From: Sphingomonas bacterium
Lineage (GTDB): Bacteria; Pseudomonadota; Alphaproteobacteria; Sphingomonadales; Sphingomonadaceae
Assembly (NCBI RefSeq): GCF_028292945.1
Contig: NZ_JAQGLJ010000120.1
Coordinates: 1 to 62,936, forward strand
Reading direction: 5' to 3'
Length of the DNA stretch: 62,936 nucleotides
A program made the position numbers and the translations under genes. The notes beneath the pieces were generated by a model. It was not told the DNA's origin. It did not search any database and was given only the letters and a program-made list of their open reading frames with translations. Positions 8,603 to 17,197 of the stretch are shown piece after piece. Numbering within the stretch: position 1 is the first letter of the stretch; the number at the start of each line of letters is the position of its first letter.

Positions 8603-9001
8603 TCAGCCAACCCTGACGGCTTGAAGGCGCTCGATTGAAGCGGCTCTGTCCTTAAATAGCCACTCCAGCGCGCGCTCACGATGTTCGAACATCTTTACCG
8701 TCGGCCCGCTTATCATGCGTCGCGCTTGCAAACGAGCGGCTGATTGGCCCGTTACGACAGCGCAGAGGCGCGCCCTCGGAACCCCGGCAACGTGCCGCTG
8801 AAACTGGGCAACAATCTCTTGTGACTGAATGGCGGAGCCGCTGATGTCCAGCAGAATCAAGTATCCGCCCGACCGACGCGCAGCACGCCTGATAACAGAG
8901 CTGACCTTGATCTCGTATTGCTCGAAGCCGGGCACGTCGAAGAACCCGGTCATCGCGGCCGATACGAGGTTTGCTGCAGGGTCCAGCGTGACAGTAAACA
9001 T
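8603..9001 (-). CDS. Small STAS/SpoIIAA-like hypothetical protein
   Basis: A 132-aa cytoplasmic protein beginning MFTVTLDPAANLVSAAMTGF, with the alternating beta/alpha pattern of STAS or SpoIIAA-like folds: LILLDISGSAIQSQEIVAQF in the middle, then RARLCAVVTG, and a C-terminal EHRERALEWLF that matches the last helix of SpoIIAA-like proteins of alphaproteobacteria. I chose the internal ATG at 9001 because the earlier in-frame start (9061) would add 20 residues ahead of the first beta strand. Neither start has a clear ribosome-binding site. Function is unknown; related proteins are often isolated regulators or lipid-binding modules. The 397 bp to its right (9002-9398) hold nothing I recognise. 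Confidence 0.6.
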   Translation of the reverse strand: MFTVTLDPAANLVSAAMTGFFDVPGFEQYEIKVSSVIRRAARRSGGYLILLDISGSAIQSQEIVAQFQRHVAGVPRARLCAVVTGQSAARLQARRMISGPTVKMFEHRERALEWLFKDRAASIERLQAVRVG

Positions 9002-9398
9002 CGCCGCTTGTACTGCGGCACTGATTAGCAAATGGTTTTCCGTCCGTATGCATATGGCCATCGCGGCGGAGCAGAAGATGCGCGTCGGCTATCATTCGAA
9101 CACGGTTACGATGATGGTCGTGTTATGAGTTATGATACACCGCAACCTGTCGGCTGTCCGGTGCGTATTGCCAGGTGAAACGTCGCTGACAGCTTCCGCT
9201 CACGGCTTTTTGCCCGCTGGAACGCCACCACGTCGCACCATTGCTCGCTGAAAACAGCCGGTCACGCGACCCGGCATCGACATAACAGGCGTGGCTCAGG
9301 CACCCGTCCTCGGCGCGAGAGCGTGCGCTATGCGCCCGCGCCCGGCGTGAGCAGGGCGATCGCGCCCATCGTCGCCGTCACGCTCCCGGTGACGACGA

Positions 9399-11081
9399 TT
9401 ATTTACCGCGCTCCCACATCTTTTCGCCGCCGACCCAGGTCTCCTGAACCTTGGTCGCGCGCAGCTCGCTCGGACTCGCCAGCAGCGGATCGCGATCGAC
9501 GATGATGAAGTCCGCGCGTTGCCCGACTTGTAGATTGCCAAACTGTCGCTCGGCAAAGCCCGCATAGGCGGCACCGCCCGTCAGCGCCCACCATGCCTGT
9601 TCGCGGCTGACCCGCTCCTCGGGACGCCAGCCGCCGAACGGCTCTCCCGCCGCATCGGCGCGCGTGAACGCCGCCGCCCAGTTCGCCCACGGGTCGGGCC
9701 GCTCGACCGGAAAGTCGGTGCCGAACGCCAGCCTGCTGCCGTTCCTCAGCATCGACGCCCACGCATAGGCGCCGGTCAGCCGCGCCGACCCCAGCCGCGC
9801 CTCCGCCATCGTCCGGTCGCTGGTCTGGTGGATCGGCTGCATCGAGGCGATCGTGCCGTGCTTGCCGAAGCGCGGCAGATCGGCCGGATCGGCGATCTGC
9901 GCATGTTCGACGCGCCAGCGCCGATCGCCCTTGTAGGTCTCCGCCATCAGCTCGATCGCGTCGAGCACCTGCGCATCCGCGCGGTCGCCGATCGCATGCA
10001 CCGCAACCTGCCAGCCATCCATCGCCGCGCGGCTCATCTTGTTCTGCAGCTGCGTGTCGGTCATGAACCCCGCGCCGACCTGACCGGCTGCGTCGGCATA
10101 GGGTGCCTTCAGCCACGCGCCGCGCGACCCGAGCGCACCGTCGGCGTACAGCTTGACGCCGACCATCCGCAGCCGATCCGCGTACAGCCAGGGCGTCGGC
10201 CCGGCCCCGCCGACCTGCAGCGCCGGCTCGACCCCGGCGGCATAGCTGATCACCCGCACGCGCAGCGCGCCGCGATCGCCCATGCGTCGATAGGTCAGCC
10301 AGTCGTCGACCGTCGTGCCCATGTCGGCGGCGGCGGTGATGCCGTCGGCGAGCAGCAGCTTCTGCGCCTGCAGGAACGCCGCGTCGCGTTCCTTGGGGAG
10401 CGGTTGCGGCACCGCCTTCGACACCAGCTGCTCGGCCGCGTCGACGAACACCCCCGATGGCAGGCCGCCGATCTTCTCGATCCGTCCACCCGGCGGCGAC
10501 ACGCTGCGCGCCGTGACGCCCGCCGCCCTCAAAGCTGCCGTGTTGCCCCAGCTGGCATGGCCGTCCGCGCGCGACAGCCAGACCGGGCGGTCGCTTACCG
10601 CCGCGTCCAGATCGGCGGCGGTCGGAAAGCGACCCAGCTGCCATTTCTCCTGATTCCACCCGCCGCCGATGATCCAGGTCCGCTCCGGGTTCGCGGCGGC
10701 ATAGGCCCTGATCCTCGCCTGCGCGTCCGCCAGGCTGGTCGTGTCGGACAGGTCCAGCGCCAGCGCGCGGAACCCCAGGTCCAGCACATGCCCGTGCGCG
10801 TCGACAAAGCCCGGCAGCAGCACCCGCCCCTTCATGTCAGCGCGCCAGTCCACCCGCGCGGGCCGCTTGTCCTCGCGGCGCAGCAGGGCGGTCACCTTGC
10901 CGTCGGCCGACATCAGCAGCCCGGTGAAGCGGACGACCCTGCCGTCCTTGTCCATCGTCATGCCGTTGACGTTCTCGACCAAGGCGTCGGCCAAGGCGGC
11001 AGTGGGAATCAGGGTCATCGCCGCCGCGGAGAGGGCGGCGAGCCGACGCTTACGGCCGCTATGCTGAACTGGTTTCAGCAT
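9399..11081 (-). CDS. Secreted amidohydrolase (YtcJ-like, amidohydrolase 3 family)
   Basis: 560-aa predicted metal-dependent hydrolase. A basic n-region (GRKRR) and a hydrophobic stretch ending TAALADA suggest a signal peptide, so it probably acts in the periplasm. The metal ligands are in VLLPGFVDAHGHVLDLG; the family core continues with WNQEKW, GVKLYADGALGSRGAWL, VAVHAIGDRA, RVEHAQI, SMQPIHQTSD and LAFGTDFPVE. YtcJ-like members hydrolyse amides or imines, but the substrate cannot be read from sequence. The only canonical start before the signal peptide is the ATG at 11081, which lies inside a palindromic repeat, so the first residues MLKPVQHS are repeat-encoded. A longer frame to 11171 would only translate more repeat. 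An internal start (MTLIPTAALADA) would spoil the signal peptide. Confidence 0.85.
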   Translation of the reverse strand: MLKPVQHSGRKRRLAALSAAAMTLIPTAALADALVENVNGMTMDKDGRVVRFTGLLMSADGKVTALLRREDKRPARVDWRADMKGRVLLPGFVDAHGHVLDLGFRALALDLSDTTSLADAQARIRAYAAANPERTWIIGGGWNQEKWQLGRFPTAADLDAAVSDRPVWLSRADGHASWGNTAALRAAGVTARSVSPPGGRIEKIGGLPSGVFVDAAEQLVSKAVPQPLPKERDAAFLQAQKLLLADGITAAADMGTTVDDWLTYRRMGDRGALRVRVISYAAGVEPALQVGGAGPTPWLYADRLRMVGVKLYADGALGSRGAWLKAPYADAAGQVGAGFMTDTQLQNKMSRAAMDGWQVAVHAIGDRADAQVLDAIELMAETYKGDRRWRVEHAQIADPADLPRFGKHGTIASMQPIHQTSDRTMAEARLGSARLTGAYAWASMLRNGSRLAFGTDFPVERPDPWANWAAAFTRADAAGEPFGGWRPEERVSREQAWWALTGGAAYAGFAERQFGNLQVGQRADFIIVDRDPLLASPSELRATKVQETWVGGEKMWERGK

Positions 11082-11154
11082 CCATGCGCAACCGCGGCCA
11101 GTGGTCCGGGCGGCAAGGCGCGCGCATGGACCCTGAAACAAGTTCAGGGTGACG
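11060..11154. repeat. Sphingomonad palindromic repeat, copy 1 (family A)
   Basis: Two outer arms, TATGCTGAACTGGTTTCAGC and CCTGAAACAAGTTCAGGGTG, flank a short variable middle. The same layout recurs at 22873-22968 and 29313-29408. Each arm is itself an imperfect inverted repeat. This copy overlaps the start of the amidohydrolase gene and supplies its ATG. Non-autonomous REP-like element; no transposase is nearby. Confidence 0.85.
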
Positions 11155-11226
11155 AAGGTACGGATGCTCATACCCGTCGGGATAAGCCGTGTTTCCCCCC
11201 CGCGCCAGATGCGCTAGCCAGCGCGG

Positions 11227-12486
11227 ATGGCCACCCTCGCCCGCACTGTCGATCCAGACGCGATGCCCGTCTCGATCGACGACATTCACGCCGCGCACGC
11301 GCGCATCGCCGACGCGATCGTCCGCACGCCGACGCTGATCAGCAGGACGCTCAGCGAGCTGACCGGCGCGACCGTCTATCTCAAGTTCGAGAACCTGCAG
11401 TTCACCGCAGCGTACAAGGAGCGCGGCGCACTCAACACGCTGCTGCTGATGTCGGACGAGGCCAAGGCCAAGGGCGTGATCGCCGCGTCGGCGGGCAATC
11501 ACGCGCAGGGCCTCGCCTATCACGCGCAGCGGCTGGGCGTGCCCGCCACCATCGTCATGCCGATCAACACGCCGACGGTGAAGGTGACGCAGACGCAAGG
11601 CCACGGTGCCACCGTGATCATGGAAGGCGACACGTTCGATGCCGCCTATGCGCATGCGCGCGTGCTGGAGGGGCAGCGCGGTTTCACCTTCGTCCACCCG
11701 TTCGACGACCCGCGCATCATCGCCGGCGCCGGGACGGTGGCGGTGGAGATGCTCGCCGACGTGCCCGCGATCGACACGATCGTGACGCCGATCGGTGGCG
11801 GTGGCCTGATCTCCGGCATGGCGACGGTCGCTCGTGCGCGGGAAGCGGCGGATGGCCGCCCGATCCAGGTCATCGGCGTCGAGGCGCGGCTGTTCCCGTC
11901 GATGTACAACCGGCTGCGCGGCACCGCCCTGCCCTGCGCCGGCGACACGCTGGCGGAGGGGATCGCGGTCAAGGAGCCCGGCGGCATCACCGCGCGGATG
12001 GTGCGCGCGCTCGTCGACGACATCGTACTGGTGTCCGAACGGCGGCTGGAGGAGGCGGTCAGCCTGCTCCTCCAGATCGAGAAGACGGTGGTCGAGGGCG
12101 CGGGCGCGGCCGGACTGGCGGCGTTGCTCGCCTATCCCGAACGCTTCCAGGGCCGCACTGTCGGCGTGGTGCTGTGCGGCGGCAACATCGACACGCGCCT
12201 CCTCGCCAACGTCCTGCTGCGCGATCTGGCCCGGTCCGGTCGGCTCGCGCGGCTGCGCATCCGGTTGCAGGATCAGCCCGGCGCGCTGTTCAACGTCGCG
12301 CGCATCTTCGACCAGGAGCGCATCAATATCATCGAGGTCTACCACCAGCGCGTCTTCACCTCGCTGCCGGCCAAGGGCCTGATCACCGACATCGAATGCG
12401 AGGCGCGCGACCGCAAGCACCTCGACCGCCTGATCGCCGCGCTCGGCGAAGCAGGGTACGAGGTCAGCCCGGTGGAACTTGCCTGA
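11227..12486 (+). CDS. ilvA: Threonine ammonia-lyase with C-terminal ACT domain
   Basis: 419-aa PLP enzyme that deaminates threonine (or serine) to 2-oxobutyrate and ammonia, feeding isoleucine synthesis. PLP lysine is in FTAAYKERGALN; the phosphate-binding loop is in SAGNHAQGLAYHA and TPIGGGGLISGMA. The last ~75 residues (LRIRLQDQPGALFNVARIF onward) form a single ACT domain, which suits the shorter ~400-aa threonine deaminase class rather than the 510-aa two-ACT-like E. coli IlvA. Start ATG at 11227; an alternative ATG lies at MPVSIDDIHAAHARIADAI, 12 codons further in. Not in an evident operon; the leucyltransferase gene follows after 84 bp. Confidence 0.9.
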   Translation: MATLARTVDPDAMPVSIDDIHAAHARIADAIVRTPTLISRTLSELTGATVYLKFENLQFTAAYKERGALNTLLLMSDEAKAKGVIAASAGNHAQGLAYHAQRLGVPATIVMPINTPTVKVTQTQGHGATVIMEGDTFDAAYAHARVLEGQRGFTFVHPFDDPRIIAGAGTVAVEMLADVPAIDTIVTPIGGGGLISGMATVARAREAADGRPIQVIGVEARLFPSMYNRLRGTALPCAGDTLAEGIAVKEPGGITARMVRALVDDIVLVSERRLEEAVSLLLQIEKTVVEGAGAAGLAALLAYPERFQGRTVGVVLCGGNIDTRLLANVLLRDLARSGRLARLRIRLQDQPGALFNVARIFDQERINIIEVYHQRVFTSLPAKGLITDIECEARDRKHLDRLIAALGEAGYEVSPVELA

Positions 12487-12570
12487 GGCCGTTAACCGTC
12501 AATCGTGGTAAAGCCGCTTTTCAGCAGCCTCGCAAAGACTCATAAGGCCTGACGCCACAGGAGTTCGCGA

Positions 12571-13347
12571 GTGTCCGCGCCGTTTCGCTTTCCGCGCTTC
12601 TTCGTCACCAGCCCCAGCCCTTGCCCGTATCTGCCGGGCAAGCAGGAGCGCAAGGTGTTCACCGAGCTGAACGGCGTGCACGCGACCGAGCTCAACGACG
12701 CGCTCGGCCGGATCGGCTTCCGGCGCTCGCAGGGTGTCGCCTATCGCCCCAGCTGTGCAGGCTGCGTCGCCTGCGTGTCGGTTCGCGTCGTCGCGCCGGA
12801 TTTCCAGCCCAACGCCACGCAACGCAAGCTGCTCAGGCGCCATGCGGATATCGAGGTCACGCCCTGCCGCCCCTGGGCGACCGACGAGCAGTACCAGCTG
12901 CTGCGCCGCTATCTCGCCGCCCGTCATCCCGGCGGTGGCATGGTCGGCATGGACGAGGAGGACTTTGCCGACATGGTCGAGCGATCCCCGGTCAATTCGA
13001 CGCTGTTCGAATATCGCGAGCCGGCTGCGCACGGACGTCGCGGCAAGCTGATCGGCGCCTGCCTGACAGATCGGCAAGCCGATGGCCTGTCGATGATCTA
13101 CAGCTTCTTCGACGCCGAAGCGGCGGACCGGCCCGGGCTCGGCAACTTCATCATCATGGACCACATCGCCCACGCCCGCGAGGCGGGGCTGCCCTATGTC
13201 TATCTCGGCTATTGGATCAGAGGGTCGAGCCGGATGGCCTACAAGGTCCGGTATCGCCCGATCGAGGTGCTGGGCCCCGCCGGCTGGCGGCTGATGACCG
13301 ACCGCGAGCTTGAGCCGGTGGAGGAGAAGGTGCCGGCGCTGGCGTAA
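12571..13347 (+). CDS. bpt: Aspartate/glutamate leucyltransferase (arginyltransferase family)
   Basis: 258-aa aminoacyl-tRNA-protein transferase of the Bpt/Ate1 family, which adds leucine (from Leu-tRNA) to proteins with N-terminal Asp or Glu and so marks them for ClpAP degradation. Visible marks: [16 protein letters not shown] (N-terminal domain with the conserved Cys), [24 protein letters not shown] with the paired cysteines, and the C-terminal SMIYSFFD and [18 protein letters not shown]. The GTG start at 12571 is supported by a CAGGAG box seven bases upstream. A clpS/clpA pair is not in the window. Many databases name this family arginyltransferase; the leucyl specificity is inferred from the bacterial group. 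Confidence 0.9.
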   Translation: MSAPFRFPRFFVTSPSPCPYLPGKQERKVFTELNGVHATELNDALGRIGFRRSQGVAYRPSCAGCVACVSVRVVAPDFQPNATQRKLLRRHADIEVTPCRPWATDEQYQLLRRYLAARHPGGGMVGMDEEDFADMVERSPVNSTLFEYREPAAHGRRGKLIGACLTDRQADGLSMIYSFFDAEAADRPGLGNFIIMDHIAHAREAGLPYVYLGYWIRGSSRMAYKVRYRPIEVLGPAGWRLMTDRELEPVEEKVPALA

Positions 13348-13378
13348 CGCAGCAGGACGTAGAGCCCTCCCTCTGCTC

Positions 13379-14191
13379 CTACTCCTCCCTCGATACCGTC
13401 ACATCCACCTCGAGCTCCTCCGCCCCCCGCCCCAGGCGCGACCCCGCCACCGGTGCGGCCCCGGCTGCGTCAAGGGCCACCGCGACCCGCACATACTCCT
13501 CCTCCGGTGAGCGTCCGGTGGTGGGATCGAAGCCGATCCACCCCAGCCCCGCGACGTGCGCCTCCGCCCATCCATGGGGGGCGGGATGGTGCTCTCCATC
13601 GACCTCCCACAGGTGATAGCCCGACACGAACCGCGCCGGCGTTCCCAGCGATCGTGCGGCGACGCAGAAAATCTGCGCCAGGGCGCGCGGCGTGACGCTG
13701 TCACGCGTCCAGGCCACCGACGCGGTCGTGCCGGAATCGCCGCGCCCCCGGTCGATCGCGAAGCGCGCATGCAGCGCCTGGTTGAGCGCGTGCAGCCGTG
13801 CGACCGGGTCATGCTCCGCCGCCGCCTCCTGCGCCCAGGCCGCAACGTCGCGGTCATACGCGGTCAACGGCGTCTCGCGCAGGAACAGCGCCGGCGGCAG
13901 CGGCTCCGCCACGCCCAGCACGCACCCCGCCGAATGGCTGGTCAGCACCTCGCCATGCACCGCGATCTCGACGGTGGTCAGCGGTCCTTCGGCATAGAGC
14001 ATCGTCACCTGGTTGCCGAAACCGTCGCGGCCTTCGCGCATGCGGGCGTCGCAATCGACATGCACCTGCCAGGACGCGACCGTCTGGTCGTGGCTGTTGC
14101 CCGGCGTCAGCCGCAACAGCTGCACCACGCGCGCCTGCGGCAACGCGAACCGATAGGTCGTGCGGTGGTCGACGGAGAGGCGCACCGTCAA
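13379..14191 (-). CDS. Transglutaminase-family protein
   Basis: 270-aa protein with the N-terminal bacterial transglutaminase-like domain (RLSVDHRTTYRFALPQARVV, RLTPG, HTUDPDxx-type LLRLTPGNSHDQ region) followed by a transglutaminase core: ALAQIFCVAARSLGTPARFV with the catalytic Cys, then VDGEHHPAPHGWAEAHVAG with His, and IGFDPTTGRSPEEEYVRVA with Asp. It is the last gene of a three-gene leftward set (ATP-grasp, alpha-E, transglutaminase) that is conserved in many proteobacteria and proposed to make or process a peptide-like product, but no product is known. Here a ~150-bp repeat separates it from the alpha-E gene. Confidence 0.88.
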   Translation of the reverse strand: MTVRLSVDHRTTYRFALPQARVVQLLRLTPGNSHDQTVASWQVHVDCDARMREGRDGFGNQVTMLYAEGPLTTVEIAVHGEVLTSHSAGCVLGVAEPLPPALFLRETPLTAYDRDVAAWAQEAAAEHDPVARLHALNQALHARFAIDRGRGDSGTTASVAWTRDSVTPRALAQIFCVAARSLGTPARFVSGYHLWEVDGEHHPAPHGWAEAHVAGLGWIGFDPTTGRSPEEEYVRVAVALDAAGAAPVAGSRLGRGAEELEVDVTVSREE

Positions 14192-14193
14192 TC

Positions 14194-14331
14194 CTCCCCG
14201 TTTTTGGGGAGGTGGCGCGCGCGAAGCGCGTGACGGAGGAGGAGGCTATCCACACGCGGCCTTCCACGAGGCCTGCCCCCTCCCGCGTCGGCTGCGCCGG
14301 CGGTCCCCCTCTCCGTGCCGGGGAGGATTGA
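14194..14331. repeat. Inverted-repeat element, copy 1 (family B)
   Basis: A ~138-bp element framed by ATCCTCCCCG on the left and CGGGGAGGATTG-type sequence on the right, with an inner hairpin (CTCCCCGTTTTTGGGGAG) and the string GGTGGCGCGC...GCGTGACGGAGG. The same pieces occur at 26811-26946. It fills the gap between the transglutaminase and alpha-E genes, so it sits inside an operon. MITE/REP-like; no coding capacity. Confidence 0.7.
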
Positions 14332-14345
14332 AGCGATATGTCCCA

Positions 14346-15281
14346 TCATGAAAACGTGAACTGCCGGCCGATCGCGCCGTGCAGCTGCGCGTTTTCGTCG
14401 ATGAACGCCTGTAGATACTGGTGCAGCCCGGCCGCGATCACCTCGCGCGACCGCGTCCGCGCTAGCCGGCTCGCGCGCAGCCGCGCCATCCGGTCGGCTT
14501 CGCCGTGCCGGCCGGTGTGCTTGGCAAGCTGACCCAGCACCTCCACCACCTCATCGGCCGACGCCGCCAGGCTGCGCGGCATTTCCGTGCGCGCGAGCAG
14601 CAGCTCGACCACGTTGGCGATCGTCAGTCCGTCGGAATACAGCCAGCGATAGGCGGTTACCGCCGACACGGTCTGCAGGATCGTGGTCCACTGATCGCGA
14701 TCCAGCGACCCGCCGACCTTCTCTCCTTCGGGCAGCAGCAGGTGATATTTGACGTCGACGAGCCGCGCCGTGTTGTCCGCGCGCTCGACCGCCGAACCCA
14801 GCCGAATGAACCAGGTCGCCTGGTTGCGCAGCATGCGATGCACCGCGCCTTCGAATCCGCGACACTCGTTCTGCACCGCCTCCACCAGCTGCAGCGTATC
14901 GGCCAGCTCGTCCGAGTCGGGTCGCTTGGCGAACGCCAGCCACGCGCGGTTGATCGCGGTCCATGCCTCGCGCGTCAGCGCGGTGCGGACCGCCTTTGCA
15001 TTCTGTCGCGCCTTCTCCAGGCAGGCGACGACGGATCCTGGATTGGCGGCGTCGACGGTGAGGAAGCTCGCCACCTCCATCTGCCCCGCCGACGCGCCGG
15101 TGCCGGCGAACGTCGCCTCCTGATCGGTCACCGCCAGCGCCGACAGCCACGCCGCCTCGCCCGCGGGCCGCGACGACAGCGTATCGAGCCGCGCCGTCGC
15201 CTCCACCAGCCGCGCGACGAAGTCCGCCCGCTCGAAGTAGCGGCCGAGCCAGTACAGCGCGGATGCGGTGCGGCTCAGCAC
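14346..15281 (-). CDS. Alpha-E domain protein (DUF403)
   Basis: 311-aa mostly helical protein of the alpha-E family, whose members start MLSRTAxxLYWxxRYxERAE. Here the matching start is GTG at 15281, giving VLSRTASALYWLGRYFERAD; the frame to its left is only repeat sequence (family-D type). The helical pattern continues with NKRAW-like segments, RLGSAVERADNTARLVDVKY, and the C-terminal RSREVIAAGLHQYLQAFIDEN. Biochemical role is unknown. Genes for alpha-E proteins almost always stand between a circularly permuted ATP-grasp protein and a transglutaminase, exactly as here, so the three very likely work together on one product. Confidence 0.85.
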   Translation of the reverse strand: MLSRTASALYWLGRYFERADFVARLVEATARLDTLSSRPAGEAAWLSALAVTDQEATFAGTGASAGQMEVASFLTVDAANPGSVVACLEKARQNAKAVRTALTREAWTAINRAWLAFAKRPDSDELADTLQLVEAVQNECRGFEGAVHRMLRNQATWFIRLGSAVERADNTARLVDVKYHLLLPEGEKVGGSLDRDQWTTILQTVSAVTAYRWLYSDGLTIANVVELLLARTEMPRSLAASADEVVEVLGQLAKHTGRHGEADRMARLRASRLARTRSREVIAAGLHQYLQAFIDENAQLHGAIGRQFTFS

Positions 15282-15435
15282 AGGATTGCCGCCGCTCCCT
15301 GAAGCCGCTCCCCGGCTAGAGCCGGGGCCCAGCTGAAGCAAAAAGCGACGCCGCAGCGTCGATCGGCGCGGTGCGCCGATACGGGGCTTCGGCTTCCGCC
15401 GGGGACGAGCAAGGGGTGCCGGCCACTTTGCCCCC
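15282..15435. repeat. Repeat-filled spacer between ATP-grasp and alpha-E genes
   Basis: Contains hairpins such as CCCCGGCTAGAGCCGGGG and GCGCGGTGCGCCG and a second arm GCTTCGGCTTCCGCCGGGG. These resemble short palindromic sequences common between sphingomonad genes. Nothing coding is seen. Confidence 0.55.
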
Positions 15436-16914
15436 TCAAGACCCGATCCCCTGGCTCTGCGTCATCCCGCCCATGCTCTGCGACTGTCGCATGCGCGGTT
15501 CGTTCATCAGCACGAAACTGTCCTTGGTCCCGCCACCCTGGCTGGAGTTCACGACCAGCGAGCCCTCGCGCAGCGCCACCCGCGTCAGCCCGCCCGGCAC
15601 CACCTGCACCCCCTTCGCGCCACTCAACACGAAGGGGCGGAAATCGACATGGCGCGGTGCCAACCCCGCGTCCGCCATGGTCGGCACGGTGGACAGCGCC
15701 AGCGTCGGCTGCGCGATATAGCGGTGCGGCTCCGCCACCAGCGCAAGTCGGAACTCCTCGATCTCCGCTTTGCTGGCGGTCGGCCCGACCAGCATGCCGT
15801 ACCCGCCCGATCCGTCGACCAGCTTGACCACCACTTCGTCCAGATGCTCGAGCACATAGCGCAGCGATTCCGGCTCTCGGCACCGCCACGTCTCGACATT
15901 CGGCAACCGCGCCTCGCCGCCCGAATAATAGCGCACGATTTCCGGCATGTAGCTATAGATCGCCTTGTCGTCGGCGATGCCATTGCCGGGCGCATTGATG
16001 ATCGCGACGTTGCCCGCCGCATAGGCCGCGATCAGCCCCGGCACCCCCAGCGCGCTGTCGGGCCTGAAGACCAGCGGATCAAGGAAGTCGTCGTCGATGC
16101 GGCGATAGATCACGTCGACGCGCACGCGCCCCTGCACGGTGCGCATCCACACCACGTCGTCGTCGACCAGCAGGTCCGCGCCCTCGACCAGCTCGATCCC
16201 CATCGAATCGGCGAGGAAGCTGTGCTCGTAATAGGCCGAGTTGAAGTGCCCCGGCGTCAGCACGACGCACACCGGTTTGGAACTGCCGCCTTTCGGTGCG
16301 ACCGACTGCATCGTCTGCAACAGCGCGTCGGGATAGCTGTCCACCGCCGCGACGCGCAGCTGGCGGAACAGCTCGGGGCACAGCCGCAGCATCGCCTCGC
16401 GGTTCTCGAGCATGTAGCTGACACCCGACGGGGTGCGCGCATTGTCCTCCAGGACCCAGAAATCGTCGGGTCCGGTCCGCACCAGGTCGATCCCGCAGAT
16501 GTGCGCGCGCACCCCGTGGGGGCTGCGCATGCCATGCACCTCGGGCCGGAACTGCGCATTGCCGAGCACCAGGTCGGTCGGCAGCACGCCGTCGGCGAGG
16601 ATCTTCTGCGCGCCATAGATGTCGTCGAGAAACGCGTTGATCGCCTCCACCCGCTGCACCAGCCCCTCCGACAGCCGCGACCATTCGTCGGGCAGGAAGA
16701 CGCGGGGGACGATGTCGAACGGAATGATGCGTTCGGCCGCGTCGCTGTCGCCATAGACCGCGAAGGTGATGCCCAGCTGCCGGAACGTCGCTTCCGCCGA
16801 TGCCTGTCGCCGCCGCAGCTCCTCGCCCGGCGTCGCCTCCAGCCACTGCGCGACCGCGTCGAAGCCGCCGCCGGTACGGTCACGAATTTCGTCAAACGCC
16901 GGCGCTTTACTCAC
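15436..16914 (-). CDS. Circularly permuted ATP-grasp protein
   Basis: About 490 aa, circularly permuted type 2 ATP-grasp family (DUF404/407). Family marks: RIIPFDIVPRVFLPDEWSRL, EGLVQRVEAINAFLDDIYG, FWVLEDNARTPSGVSYMLENR, YPDALLQTM, VVVLTPGHFNSAYYEH-like segment (here CVVLTPGHFNSAYYEH), VDVIYRRIDDDFLDPL and DGSGGYGMLVGP. ATP-grasp enzymes join a carboxylate to an amine through an acyl phosphate; no product is known for this group. I prefer GTG at 16914 (GTGAGTAAAGCG, GAGGG ten bases upstream); an in-frame GTG at 16938 would add eight residues. First gene of the operon with alpha-E and transglutaminase genes. Confidence 0.88.
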   Translation of the reverse strand: MSKAPAFDEIRDRTGGGFDAVAQWLEATPGEELRRRQASAEATFRQLGITFAVYGDSDAAERIIPFDIVPRVFLPDEWSRLSEGLVQRVEAINAFLDDIYGAQKILADGVLPTDLVLGNAQFRPEVHGMRSPHGVRAHICGIDLVRTGPDDFWVLEDNARTPSGVSYMLENREAMLRLCPELFRQLRVAAVDSYPDALLQTMQSVAPKGGSSKPVCVVLTPGHFNSAYYEHSFLADSMGIELVEGADLLVDDDVVWMRTVQGRVRVDVIYRRIDDDFLDPLVFRPDSALGVPGLIAAYAAGNVAIINAPGNGIADDKAIYSYMPEIVRYYSGGEARLPNVETWRCREPESLRYVLEHLDEVVVKLVDGSGGYGMLVGPTASKAEIEEFRLALVAEPHRYIAQPTLALSTVPTMADAGLAPRHVDFRPFVLSGAKGVQVVPGGLTRVALREGSLVVNSSQGGGTKDSFVLMNEPRMRQSQSMGGMTQSQGIGS

Positions 16915-16984
16915 CCAGCTTATACCCTCGTTTCCCACCTAGGTTCCATGCTGCGGCGCGGCGAGAGCGGATGCAAGCCCTACT

Positions 16985-17190
16985 AACCCTCTCCCGCGAG
17001 CGGGAGAGGGACAGCTCGCGAAGCGAGCAGGCTGAGGGCACGCGCCTGAGCAGCCTGCTCATCGTTACCCGCCGCCATCTTCGTCATCCCCGCGAACGCG
17101 GGAACCCATCGCCTCACCCTTGTCGCTGGTCCGCACGCGGGCGGGATGGGGCCCCTCCCTTGCGCGGGGTGACGAGTTGAGCGGAAGGCG
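16985..17190. repeat. Cluster of short palindromes, incl. family C hairpin
   Basis: About 200 bp of inverted repeats: CTCTCCCGCGAGCGGGAGAG, CAGCTCGCGAAGCGAGC, GGCACGCGCCTGAGCAGCC and CCCGCGAACGCGGG. The first matches the family C arms found in and beside metH. No coding region seen; the thioredoxin-like gene ends just to the right. Confidence 0.6.
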
Positions 17191-17197
17191 GACCGAG

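Noticed and set aside
9828..12545. Very long rightward frame (about 900 codons) across the amidohydrolase region
   Set aside because: Arg/Pro/Ala-rich composition; it is the antisense of the amidohydrolase and a shifted frame of the threonine deaminase, both of which show conserved family motifs.
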